Assembly (NCBI RefSeq): GCF_010093815.1
Contig: NW_022985549.1
Location: 3,182,804 to 3,246,803 of the forward strand
DNA: 64,000 nucleotides
Origin: Pseudovirgaria hyperparasitica
Taxonomy: Eukaryota > Ascomycota > Dothideomycetes > Acrospermales > Acrospermaceae
Direction: 5' to 3'
This document shows positions 26,891 to 37,230 of this stretch, piece by piece. Within the stretch, counting starts at the first letter, position 1; every line of letters begins with the position of its first letter. The notes under the pieces are model-generated. The model saw only the letters and a program-made list of their open reading frames with translations, was not told the origin of the DNA and did not search any database. A program made the translations under genes and the position numbers.

Positions 26891-29483
26891 AGGTTCAGGG
26901 TCTTTCTGCTCGAGAAAGATCTCAATGGAGTGTTTCAAGCGGCATGGATAATCAGTGCACCCTATGTATTGTTTGAGACCACCGACGATTTGAAGAGCAT
27001 TAAGTGGACATCGAAGTGGTCGCGACTTCGTATTTGGCGCGAATCATTTCCCATTCCAGCTAGACGCCGCCTCAACATCGCTGAGATATTCGTTCTTTGT
27101 CAGGCAACAGTGAGAGAGTATTTTGACTGGTATGTGCGTAGCATGCTCACATGCGTGTCAGCACAATGCTTGACCATCATGAGCCATAGATACATACCTA
27201 TATCGTACCTGACCCATGAGAGACCGATATCATATTGCGTAGAGTCAGCATAATTTTGATACACCGGGGCTAACTTTACAGGGGTATATGAAATGAATAT
27301 AAAAGATATGAAGTTGCCAGCATAGCCAATAATCTCGGTATCAGATCGAAAAGCGTTGCCAAAGTAGAGATCTGGCCAAATTCGGAAAGAAGGAGACATG
27401 ATTACTATCGTGATTTACTTGGATCATTGAGCTTTAGAAGCCCGATAGAGCCTACACTATTGTTGAGTGAAATGTTAAACTGGTTATAGGAAGCTTGAGA
27501 ACGAGAATTGAATACAGCTAAATCGCTGTTTCACTATGAAGCATCGGAACCCCCGTTACTTGCAACCATGTTATATTTGCATGACCGCTACCAGAAGTAC
27601 TCCTTGAATGGTGATTTAAACATCCTTCTATGTCACTGCCCAACAAAAAATTGATGTGTATGACCTTGCGGACGAAATAGAAGTACTCTGTTCGACAGGA
27701 TAACGGAAATCATTGAAGAGCTTTTATACTCCTCTGTAGATGATAAATGAGCCGTAGGACAATTCTGGTGTCTAACCTGGTAATCATCTCTTAGAGTGGA
27801 GGTGTATTGATGTTATTTTTAGAAGTCCTCGCATCAATCATCGTAAAGTAAGAGAGAGTGGTAGCGGTTCTATTAATCCTTACTACATCCTGATTCCTGA
27901 CCTCACGTGTAGGTTACAACATCATTATGCGGCTTGACTCCACATAGCGAGAGACTGCATTTGAATTAGCAAAGCCACAGCAAATAACGTGTTATACCTC
28001 AGCTGCTGAATACGAGGATATCATCAACGTTGACTCGCTCTGGGGAACGTTAAGGCCTGGGAGGTGGCATTTGATGTAGTCCAGACCATCCTGGACACGA
28101 AAAGAACCTAGCTATCCAGCCAAACTGAGATCCGCTCCGATGGAGAGTGGAGCTCAGCTCGTGAGGCAACCATCGGTGAGATGCATCAATTCCGGTGTCC
28201 AATAGCTAATGCAGCCTGACCACTATGCTTGGATCTAGACTAGTCAGTACAGTGCCACAATTGTTCGAACACTCTAATAGTAGTGTGCAAGTAACCAAGA
28301 GAGCATGACGGAGTATAGCTCATTGTAGAGAAAGTCATAGCATCCTGCTACTTTATGTATAGCACGGACGCTCTTGAGCGCAGTAGAGGTCTTTATTGAT
28401 GTCATTCTTGAGACTAGCGTCTTTAAGAGATATTTGCCTTAGGCACCTAATGAATCAAGCTTTTCATGTTCGAAGTATCCATCAGACTTTCCATTAACAC
28501 AAAAACTGCGATGACAGCGGAGAACTGTTCGGTCAATGAGGACTTTTCGCTTGGCAAGAACGGATTACTAACGCCCGGCGATGGCTGCAGTGCCGAACGA
28601 TCTGCTTTGGGCCAAGCAACAATGTCCGAGAAGCAGTTCTAAAAAGAGCATATGGATAGAAGACCAACAGTTTGAAAGTTAAAACATCCCGTACGGTGCA
28701 CGCCTCATGTGAAAGCACAGAATTGTCCAGACTTACCTCGGCTGTATGCTCTCACTACACGAACGACTCCGTATAAGGCAATGGACCCCAATTCTGCGTT
28801 GAAGCACGTTGAAAACGTTCGACTCCAGACGCTATCGATGGAAATAGGTATAGTATTGATGCATAGTATGTGTCTCATGTATCGAACTGACTTGAAGAGG
28901 CGGCACAGTCAAGGGGCGCAGCCTCGAAGCTTTCAAGGGGCTTCTACGTCTTGGCACCCTCCTTTCAACGGTCTCGATTGTATGTGGCTGAGTGTCACTG
29001 ATGAAAACCTAGCGTTAGGTGCATAATCGATTCATTAACCTATGCAGTCGTCCACTAATAAAATCTGAATCTAGAATTAAATACTCGATCACGGCGTAAT
29101 TATCATTCATTACGAAGCGCATAATGTATGACGCGGTACTGTTAAAGACTATTCAACACATGCGTTATCACGGGCTACATTGATAATGTTACATGCATTA
29201 AATATGTACACCAGGAGCTGATCCTTTTTCTCAGCCGCACGCCATGCCAAGATACTCCGCCGGACGCCTCTGTGGTGGGGGCTGTCTTCTCTGTTCCAAG
29301 TGCTGGTCAAATCTAGGATATCGTTCGTATGGACCAATGTAAACATAGCGCATCCAGTTTAACATTCGGCTGCGGGGGCGATTATGATCGTGGTTAATCT
29401 CTTCTTGCCTAAAAAGGGCGCTTTCATAATGTTATATGAGCTCGTCCTCAGCACCGCATTTCTGATTCATCTGAGCATTCAGG
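26891..29483. other. Intergenic, 2.6 kb, no supported gene
   Basis: It lies between two divergent genes (Zn2Cys6 regulator, minus; S41-like gene, plus) and so holds both promoters. Composition is fairly AT-rich from about 27.2 to 29.4 kb and all frames are short. Nothing recognisable was seen. Confidence 0.4.
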
Positions 29484-31761
29484 ATGTATGTCCAGCTCTT
29501 GGTATTCACTGCAGCAGCAGTCCAGGCATCCCAAACTACTCGCCTTGATAAACGACAGCAGTCCAGCGAGCCATGTGCTGAAGCCGCAAGTTACATCGAA
29601 GTCTCCTCCGGCAGCCCTTCAGGGGACATTCCAGCTGAGATCGCATACGCATGTCTTCAATCAGTTCCAGTGGATACGGATACCGATATCCAGCTCATAG
29701 ATGAGTACAAAATTTTTGTCGAGTGGCAATCAACGTTGTCTTACCTCAAAGATCCCCCGGCAGGCTATGACAACCCTGCGGTAGATGTGATGGGAAGCCT
29801 GGACAGCATCAAGCAAAAGCTCCAAGGTAGCGAGTACGGTAATGAATACGACGTACAAAACGACATATGGCGCATGGTAGCCTCTACACACGACGGGCAC
29901 TTCAACTATGACGCAGATATCTTGAACGTGTTTACCTGGCGCCGGTCGTTCGGTATTCAATCCTTGTCACAGGGAAATGAGGATACACCCTTGATTTACG
30001 CCATCGCCACCGATTCGGGCTCCTTGATTGAGCCAGAGATCACACATATCAACGGCCAAGAAGTAGCCGACTTCCTGAATGATGGGGCCCAGTGGACTGC
30101 TGAGATGGATGCTGATGCACGATATAACACGATGTTTCCTTCTGGTGCTCTCAAGAGCAGCTCACCCGGAGGCTTCCGATTCCCTAGTCAATACGTTGGA
30201 CCATGGACAAATGTGACCTTTGCAGACGGGTCTGAAGGTAGCTATGCGAACATTGCGTCTCCTGCTTCCGGGTCCCGTGCTCCTCAGATTCAATGGGATA
30301 GTGTCACTGATGGACAATCACTTTTCGACGCCTGTTGTGTTCTCAGTACTACTTCTCTTGAGGAAAAACGCAGTGCCCAGAAGCCTATCATACATCTCAA
30401 AGCACCGAAGCACAACACAGTAATGCCCAAGCGCCAGTCATCTATTACCTCTGAATTCACCTCTGAGCTGGCGTCTCTTGATGGATTCTATCTCGACAGC
30501 AACCCAGATGTTGCCGTCATCTCAATTCAATCTTTCGGCATACCGGATTCGGTCTCCCTGTCCCACGAAGAGTTCCCCTCCGCCTTCCAACAGGAGTTTC
30601 TCAGCTTTCTTCAAACCGCCTATTCAGATGGAAGGACAAAAATGATTGTTGATCTTCGCGGCAATGGCGGTGGTGATGGTGTTCTTGCATGGGATGCCTT
30701 CCGGGCATTCTTCCCCACGACTGAGCCTGCCGACGTCACCCGCTTCCGTGCCAATGATGCGTATCTACTGATAGGTGAGGGAGTCAAAGTTATCCTTGAA
30801 AACGAATCGACGCAACAAAATGCGGGAATTTTATATGATGTACGAGACTGGAACTGGCAAGCAAACCTGAAGCCTGACGGTTCTCACTACACCTCCGCAG
30901 AGGAACTCTATGGACCAACAGAGATCCACGGGGATAATTTCACAAACCTAATCCGGCGAGATGTAAGCCACACCCTTTCCACAAACACAGTATAGGCAGC
31001 ATGATGCTCATAATTTACAGCTCTCCAACCCGCTCTCCTACGGTGCCGCAAACTTCTCCATCATCGGCTACGGTGCCAACGCCAACGCCGCAGTACCGCT
31101 TTACAACGCCAGCGACATCATCATGCTGCACGACGGAGTCTGCCACTCGACCTGCGCCGCCTTCTCCGAATACATGAAAAACGCTGGCCGCGTGCGGTCC
31201 GTCGTCGTCGGCGGCCGCCCACAATCCGGGCCCATGCAAGCCGTGGCAGGCACAAAGGGCGGCTTCACCTTTCAAGCACCCACAATCCAATCCTTTGCCA
31301 ACGGCACAATCACAGCGCTCGAGCCCATCGACCCCGACAAGGCGCAGGAGCTCGGACAAACGGTCCTGGGCGGGCTTGCGAGCGGCACGATTGGCGAGAC
31401 GCTGGTCAGGCGTCAGGTTAGGGCACAGATGAATTGCGAGGATAATATTCAGCCTGGGGACGAGGAGATGGTTCCGTTGCAGTTTGTCTATGAGGCTGCA
31501 GATTGCCGGTTGTATTATACTAGGGATATGGCGAGTGATCCGATGGAGGTTTGGCGGAGGACGGCGGGTGCGATGTGGTCCGGGGAGGCTTGTGTTGCGG
31601 ATAGTACGAATCATCCGAGCAGTCTGAGTGGTGGCGATAACTATAATGCGGATGGTAGTGATGGTCAGCCGGGTGATACTGGTGCTGGTAGCGTTATGGG
31701 GGCGCCGAGGAGTTTGTTGGGTCTGGTTCTTGCAGTTATGCTGGGGATTAGCATTTTCTAA
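29484..31761 (+). CDS. Secreted, probably GPI-anchored S41-family peptidase-like protein
   Basis: CDS join(29484..30962,31021..31761), 739 aa, one 58-nt phase-0 intron. A signal peptide (MYVQLLVFTAAAVQAS) is followed by LDKRQ, a KR site of the Kex2 type. The N-terminal half (about residues 30-300) is the CPAF/PDZ-like region seen in fungal S41 proteins (IWRMVASTHDGHFNYDAD). The S41 core begins near DVAVISIQSFGIPDS and includes MIVDLRGNGGGDG. Exon 2 has IIMLHDGVCHSTCAAFSEYM, in which Ser536 fits the nucleophile position of tail-specific proteases. The C-terminus has a small-residue site followed by a hydrophobic tail (SLLGLVLAVMLGISIF), typical of GPI attachment. Relatives include UstP of ustiloxin clusters, but no RiPP precursor or tailoring genes are near. 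Its substrate is unknown. Confidence 0.85.
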
Positions 31762-32521
31762 GATGATGTTCGTATCAAGCGTATAAGCGAAGCATTCTTT
31801 GCAACTATATTGTGATAACTAAATGATACGGCGTGGAACCTGTGGCTAAGTCATCGAGTTGCTACAGTTATAGGTAGTTAACGTCTTCCCTCCGTTCTTC
31901 TACCTTCTATTCAACCGCTTCAACCTGCATCTCATTATGTATGGCACATGCCCATTCTAAGTAAAATTCTTCGGATGACAACATCGCTCAGCACTACAGC
32001 CAACGCAAATCTTATCTCCCTCTATACTTCACCTTCGTGGTCGCTTGATTGATACCTCAGACATTGTTACATTATGGAATGTCGGCTGCTTTGAAGTATT
32101 ATTGACAGACCGATCCTGGACTTAAGAATCATCTTATCGTGCTATCTAGACTTACGAAATGCCTTGTCTGAACGTACATAGAGGCTGAAAGGTGTGGATG
32201 CTTGATCAAGTGGAACCTAATCCTCATAAGTCTGTCGAGTTGTGATTGGTGGAATGGGATGTGCAAAGACAGGTGAGAGAGAAGGCGAGGCTCTGAATAT
32301 CAATTGTCACGCAGAGTGTGAGGATTTGATTGTTTCATACCATGAGAGAGACTCATACTGAGTTTTTATAAGCCACAAGCCCCTGTGTGATCTCCAAAAG
32401 TTGGAAGCATAAATAGTCTTCGTATTGTGCGATCACACTAGAGTGTCATCGTACCAACAATTACGCATAAGTGAGTCCACAAAATGGTGTATCGCCACGC
32501 GCTAGAAACACTCCGCCATAT
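31762..32521. other. Intergenic between convergent genes
   Basis: These 760 bp hold the 3' UTRs of the S41-like gene and the dehydrogenase gene. No other signal was seen. Confidence 0.4.
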
Positions 32522-33586
32522 TCACCCCCTCTCCTCCCAATCGCCCGGCCTGTTCATCCACCGCTCATCCCCACCAAGTAACCTAAGCACAACCCTCGAG
32601 TCCAACCCGCTACACGCCTCATCTCTCTCTGCCTCCTCATAGATCGCCCTACCCACCTCACCCAACACATTCTGCGCGCCCACCCTCTGCGCCATCTCAC
32701 CCGCGAGCGCAAAATCCTTCCTCATCAGCTCGACGCCAAACCCATCACGATATCCGCGCGAACTGGGTGCTTCATGCCAGACACCAGGCACAGGGCAGAA
32801 GCGATCGACGACGGCATTCTGCGCAGTGCTAGCAGCGTACACGCGTGCTAGGACACGAGGGTCGAGGCCTGCTTTCATGCCCATCGTGAAGGCCTCGCTG
32901 GCGGCGATGGCAATGATACCAGAGAGGTAGTTGTTGCTGAGTTTTGCGGCGAGGCCGTAGGTGGGCGCTCCGCAGGGGATGATTTGTGCGGCGAATGTGG
33001 ACAACAGAGACATGAGGCGGGGGAGCTGGGGGTCTGTAGGGGCACAGCCAAGGAAGATGGCGAGAGTACCGGAAATAGCGCCGTTGACGCCGCCGGACAC
33101 GGGGGCATCGTAGAAGGAGGTGCTTGGAGAGATGGAGGTGATGTGGAAGGCGATTAGGGAGGATGTGGCGGTGTCGATGGTAGAGTGGTCGATGATGAGT
33201 TTGTTCGCTAGACTGCTGGGGGAGGCGCATATGCCGGTTCGAGGGTCGAGGTAGGCATCTCTTACGTGTGCACTTTCTGGGAGCATGGTGAGGATTATTT
33301 CCTGGGAGTTGTGAGTGTGGAGAAGGCTGAAGGTACAGTTGAGTTGAGTTTCTACGTCGTCCCTCAGGGAAAGATCACTTACGCAGTTCTCCGCTACCTC
33401 CTTTGCACTTGCTGCCTTCTTTGAGCGCTCGGCATATTTGCTACAGAACTCATGCAATGAATATTCGAGGATATCATACACCCATATCGTGCATTCCTTG
33501 GGTAATACCTCTGCGAGATGCCCGGCCATTGGTTTGCCCATTGCACCTAGGCCGATGAAGCCAACGGATCTATAATCGAATGCCAT
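32522..33586 (-). CDS. 3-hydroxyisobutyrate dehydrogenase-like oxidoreductase
   Basis: A beta-hydroxyacid dehydrogenase; the named enzyme oxidises 3-hydroxyisobutyrate to methylmalonate semialdehyde in valine breakdown. CDS complement(join(32522..33301,33383..33586)), 327 aa. The start VGFIGLGAMGKPMAGHL carries the Rossmann GxGxxG (G12-G17). Next come IILTMLPESAHVRDAYLD, the substrate-binding signature FYDAPVSGGVNGAISGTLAI, and the catalytic lysine segment GLAAKLSNNYLSGI. The 81-nt intron (33302-33382, GTAAGT...CAG) is a multiple of three with no in-frame stop, so a retained form of 354 aa is possible. Removing it restores the family junction ENC-EIILTMLPES. No mitochondrial presequence is obvious, unlike the human enzyme. 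Substrate within the family is not certain. Confidence 0.9.
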   Translation of the reverse strand: MAFDYRSVGFIGLGAMGKPMAGHLAEVLPKECTIWVYDILEYSLHEFCSKYAERSKKAASAKEVAENCVSDLSLRDDVETQLNCTFSLLHTHNSQEIILTMLPESAHVRDAYLDPRTGICASPSSLANKLIIDHSTIDTATSSLIAFHITSISPSTSFYDAPVSGGVNGAISGTLAIFLGCAPTDPQLPRLMSLLSTFAAQIIPCGAPTYGLAAKLSNNYLSGIIAIAASEAFTMGMKAGLDPRVLARVYAASTAQNAVVDRFCPVPGVWHEAPSSRGYRDGFGVELMRKDFALAGEMAQRVGAQNVLGEVGRAIYEEAERDEACSGLDSRVVLRLLGGDERWMNRPGDWEERG

Positions 33587-34185
33587 CGTAATGGTATGAC
33601 AGATCAGTTTGATAATATCTCTAGGGGTAATTACCAGACTTCTATATAGAGATCAATCGGGATGCAAAAGTAAGTGTACGAGCTATAAATACTCGAATCG
33701 GGTTGCGCCGCCCGGAAGGCCATACGGTATATATATATACACGTAGGGCTGCCGAAAGGGACACTAGCAAGGATGCCATGGGACTGCTAAAGATGGTATC
33801 GTGTATCGTGCCATGTGCCGGGATGCTTGACAGAGGCGCAGTACGGCGTATCTTCTTTTTACGTTATGTGTGGTTGTCACAGCCAGAGCATTAGACATTA
33901 ACATTAGAAGATGTGATGAGGTTCGGCAACGTCACGGTTGTTGCGTGGGTGAGCGGCTGATCCGATGACGATCCCGCGATGACGTTAAAGAGCTGTCAAT
34001 GGAAGTTGTAGGTCCAGATATCGATCTGAGTAGCTATCCATGCTCAGCTGTCGAGTCTCCTCTACCCCTTGAAAAACTTTTCGACATACACTGTACGTTT
34101 ACGCTATAAGACTCAAACAGCCCTCTCAAATGACATATACTGATAGTTATGCGAGAGTATCAGAATACAGGCTGCCGTTGTCAAA
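33587..34185. promoter_or_regulatory. Divergent region between dehydrogenase and CMD-like genes
   Basis: About 600 bp with a TATA-like tatatatatatacacg at 33730-33745 and no supported reading frame. It must serve both divergent genes. Confidence 0.35.
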
Positions 34186-34643
34186 ATGTGTACCGACCCC
34201 TCCCTTGATGCCCTCCACAAACAGCTCTTCCTGGCCTGGCCATGCGTCGCAGCGTCGCTGGTGACGAATACGTGAACAAAGCCCTCGAGGGCGGCTCCTC
34301 TAAATTCTCGTGTGCAGGCCAGGAGCTGGTAACAGAATGGTGCTGGGGCTATGCCTGGACGCGTCCTGGGCTGAGCAAGAAACAGCGTAGTCTGATCAAC
34401 ATCGGTATGCTCATGGCTCTGAATCGAGCACCTGAGCTCGCAGTGCATAACCATGGTGCACGGAACAATGGGTTGAGCGAGCTGGAGATACGAGAGGCCA
34501 TCCTTCATGCTACGGTGTACTGTGGTATGCCGGCTGGTGTGGATGCCATGAAGACGGCAGAGAAGGTGCTGAATGATATGGCAGAAAGAGGCGAAGCTCC
34601 CAGGGAATTGGGGAATAAAGCTCCGGAGATTGAGCAGAAATAG
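34186..34643 (+). CDS. Carboxymuconolactone decarboxylase-family protein, start uncertain
   Basis: Members decarboxylate gamma-carboxymuconolactone in the beta-ketoadipate route or act as AhpD-like thiol proteins. The main frame is 34242-34643 (133 aa): MRRSVAGDEYVNKALEGG, ELVTEWCWGYAWTRPGLS, INIGMLMALNRAPELAVH, EIREAILHATVYCGMPAGVD. This is nearly the whole family domain, but it begins right at the conserved RRSVAGDEYV. The usual N-terminal helix (about 15-20 residues ending LHKQLF) is found just upstream in another frame: the ATG at 34186 reads MCTDPSLDALHKQLF and then runs out of register, with no GT-AG intron between. So there is either a one-base deletion or base-calling error near 34231-34241, or a truncated start at 34242. 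The usual HVRGALNNG segment reads HNHGARNNG. It is tail to tail with the NSRP1-like gene, 24 bp apart. Confidence 0.8.
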
Positions 34644-34667
34644 AGCTGTTCTGCGTGGTATAAGATA

Positions 34668-35720
34668 TCAAGCTTCTTTTCTAGCCGCAGTCATTTCTTT
34701 CTTCCGCTGTAAAAACCTCTCTCTAACCGCGTTGATATCTTCCTTTGTCTTACGGCTCTTCGCGGCATGTTCTCGCTTTCGCTGTTCTTCGGCCTCGTCA
34801 TCGGCCGCACGTTTCGTGGCTTGTTCGAGCTGCTCCTCTATCATCTTGGACTGACGCTCACGGACAGCCTTCTGTTGGGATATGCGTCCTTGATACAGAG
34901 GAGTCTTGGTGGTCTGAGTCGAAGCCGAGGCCTTCGCCGTTGATGTAGGCCGAGCAGTGATATTGAGTCCTGCAGAGAGTAACTGACGCTTATCCACCAG
35001 CTGTCCATCCTCATTTAGAACCACCCTAGCACCCTTTTCATTGAGCTCTTTCGCAAGCTCTGTCTCTGTCTTCTCTTTCGGACCCTCGTCGATCGTGATT
35101 CCATCCCTTTGCGCCTTCTCTGCCGCGGCCATAGTCTCTTGATGCCGCTTCTCATCCTGCTCCATGATTGATCGATAGAAACCCGACATCCCCTTACCCT
35201 GCTGTTTCTTCGCCTCAGCCTCTTCCTTTATCTTCTCCTCTTCTTCTGCCTTGCGCATCTGCGCCTGTTGTTCCTTATACGCGCCTGTAACGAACTTTTC
35301 CTTGTCCGCGAAATCATCGCCTTCTGCCTCCCGCTCCTTCTGCAGCAATTTATCCTTGGCACGCAATTGATCCCGCTCACGCACTTCCGCAGCCGCAATA
35401 AGACCTGTCATGTAACGTGGTTTGCGGAGCGCCGCGTCTTCTTTCTCAGCAGCAATCTTAGCGGCAGACTTGGCGTGCATAGCATCGTATGCAGCATCGT
35501 AGTCGTAGATGGTAGGATCGAGCTCTTCTACTTTGGGCCCTGATTTTGAAGACTTCGGTTTGCCGGCGAGGTTGCCAAACTGTGATATCGGCTTCTTCAA
35601 TCTACTCGAATCAGTAGGTGGGCGCAGAATCTCTTCTTCGTCGTCGCCGAAAAGTGGATTTCTGGGCGCGGCAGGCTGTGATTTCTTAGGCACGTTCAGG
35701 CCATATTTGAGACTCGACAT
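34668..35720 (-). CDS. NSRP1-like (coiled-coil, DUF2040) nuclear speckle protein
   Basis: 350 aa, single exon, ATG at 35720. The animal homologue NSRP1 (CCDC55) is a nuclear speckle protein that affects splice-site choice. Family marks: the start MSSLKYGLNVPKK; LDPTIYDYDAAYDAMH; the charged DUF2040 core (about residues 75-200) with ALRKPRYMTGLIAAAEVRER, FVTGAYKEQQAQMRKAEEE and GMSGFYRSIMEQDEKRH; and a basic C-terminal helix (INAVRERFLQRKKEM). It is head to head with the NFKBIL1-like gene across only 168 bp. The function in fungi is inferred from the family. The identification itself is sound. Confidence 0.9.
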   Translation of the reverse strand: MSSLKYGLNVPKKSQPAAPRNPLFGDDEEEILRPPTDSSRLKKPISQFGNLAGKPKSSKSGPKVEELDPTIYDYDAAYDAMHAKSAAKIAAEKEDAALRKPRYMTGLIAAAEVRERDQLRAKDKLLQKEREAEGDDFADKEKFVTGAYKEQQAQMRKAEEEEKIKEEAEAKKQQGKGMSGFYRSIMEQDEKRHQETMAAAEKAQRDGITIDEGPKEKTETELAKELNEKGARVVLNEDGQLVDKRQLLSAGLNITARPTSTAKASASTQTTKTPLYQGRISQQKAVRERQSKMIEEQLEQATKRAADDEAEEQRKREHAAKSRKTKEDINAVRERFLQRKKEMTAARKEA

Positions 35721-35888
35721 CTTTGCCCCTGCGATAAGGACAAGGCCCGCGATCTTTGTTGTGTTTGAGTACTGTTAGTGTAAACACTTCGTCACTGAAG
35801 CTTCACCTGTAGATCCATAGATTCTCGGGAGTCCGCACAACCGCGCTAGTGGAGCTGCCTCAAATGTTACTGCCTGACTTCTGCCTGA
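35721..35888. promoter_or_regulatory. Short bidirectional promoter
   Basis: Only 168 bp separate the start codons of the NSRP1-like (minus) and NFKBIL1-like (plus) genes, or 267 bp if the second gene starts at its later Met. Both promoters must share it. No TATA element is plain. Confidence 0.55.
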
Positions 35889-37073
35889 ATGGACTATACT
35901 GAGACTGAACACCATCCCCCGGCAATACACAGTACACTGAATGGAACACATAAATCCCCACACCTGGAACGAGCATGTGTCGCAGCTATGAGCGATTACT
36001 CATCTGGCAAGGCGATAGCAACAGCTGAATCCCCAAAATCATCCTCACATCGCCCTAAGTCCAGCAAATTCCGCTTCAAATCTCGCAAACGCACTCACTC
36101 ACCATCCAACGACCTCGCTGCGCATCCCCACCGAAAACGCTCTCACAGATTAGATAAAGAACCCAGTCATGGATCAGAGCGCTCTCCCAGCCCTCGACGA
36201 CGCCATCGCCACCACCATCACCACCGCCACAAGTCAAAGAACTACCCCGATTCGTCACCCTATTCACATCTCAAACACTCACCCTCGCCTTCCTCCGAGT
36301 ACCGCGCACATGTCGCCGACTCACTCAGCAACGATGATAGCCTTCCCCCAGATGCTGCGTTCCGCGAATCGCTCTTCGATGCCCTGGCCGATGACGAGGG
36401 TGCGGCGTACTGGGAGTCGTTCTACGGACAGCCCATACATGTATACGGTCGCCCGGGGCAAGGAGACCACAACAGCAGGGATTCTCGCGGGGCACAAGGA
36501 GGACAGGGGGAACTCGAAGCGATGACGGACGAGGAGTATGCCAGCTATGTACGTGCGCGTATGTACGAGCGCACACACCAGCATATCCTCGAGGAGCGTG
36601 CAAGACAAGAGGAAGCACGAAGGGCCAGGAGAGGAGAAGAGAAGCGTGCGCGGGCGTCACATTCGCACCATGCTGACGATGCATTTAGTGCGCGCGTGGA
36701 CGAGAGTTTGAGGAGAGGCCAAGAACGGAAAGACCGCGCAAAATGGAGGGATGCTTGGGCCGGGTATCAGGCTGGGTGGGATAAGATCAAGGGCGCCGCT
36801 GGTGCGGAGCAAGAGGAGAGAGTATCGCTGCCCTGGCCGGTACAGTCGGGCAAGATGAAACATGTTTCACCGGACAATGTCAAGGCATTCATGGAACATG
36901 CACCGCATGGGATGGCACAGATAGCGTTGCTGAAGACAGAGCGTGTACGGTGGCATCCGGATAAAGCTCAGCAGCGCTTCGGTGGCAGATTGAATGAAGA
37001 GGCGTTGAAAGCTGTAACTGCGGTGTTCCAGATATTGGATCAGATGTGGAACGAGCTGAAGAAATCTGATTAG
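35889..37073 (+). CDS. NFKBIL1-like nuclear protein
   Basis: 394 aa from the ATG at 35889, or 361 aa from the ATG at 35988. The later start (MSDYSSGKA, soon followed by SSKFRFKSRKR) looks more like relatives as I recall them. A basic, Ser/His-rich head (about residues 34-130) is followed by SLPPDAAFRESLFDALADDE and AYWESFYGQPIHVYG. A charged helix comes next (EYASYVRARMYERTHQHILE). The C-terminal conserved block has LLKTERVRWHPDKAQQRFGG and AVTAVFQILDQMWNELKKSD. This end block is shared with animal NF-kappa-B inhibitor-like protein 1. The ankyrin repeats of the animal protein are absent, as is usual in fungi. The role is unknown; a link to RNA processing is suggested for the family. Confidence 0.85.
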   Translation: MDYTETEHHPPAIHSTLNGTHKSPHLERACVAAMSDYSSGKAIATAESPKSSSHRPKSSKFRFKSRKRTHSPSNDLAAHPHRKRSHRLDKEPSHGSERSPSPRRRHRHHHHHRHKSKNYPDSSPYSHLKHSPSPSSEYRAHVADSLSNDDSLPPDAAFRESLFDALADDEGAAYWESFYGQPIHVYGRPGQGDHNSRDSRGAQGGQGELEAMTDEEYASYVRARMYERTHQHILEERARQEEARRARRGEEKRARASHSHHADDAFSARVDESLRRGQERKDRAKWRDAWAGYQAGWDKIKGAAGAEQEERVSLPWPVQSGKMKHVSPDNVKAFMEHAPHGMAQIALLKTERVRWHPDKAQQRFGGRLNEEALKAVTAVFQILDQMWNELKKSD

Positions 37074-37230
37074 CCTGACATTATACTCGCATGGCATTTT
37101 ACATAGAGATACCCCATAGAAGAACAACAACACTGTTTCCACCTTACGTTTGAATATTCAGACCAAATGGTCAAATATCAAGACTGTTTATAACGCCACG
37201 CTATGCAAAACCAATACTCCCGTTCGTCCA

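Noticed and set aside
31015-31614. 199-codon minus-strand frame
   Set aside because: Antisense to exon 2 of the S41-like gene, where GC-rich third positions keep the other strand open.
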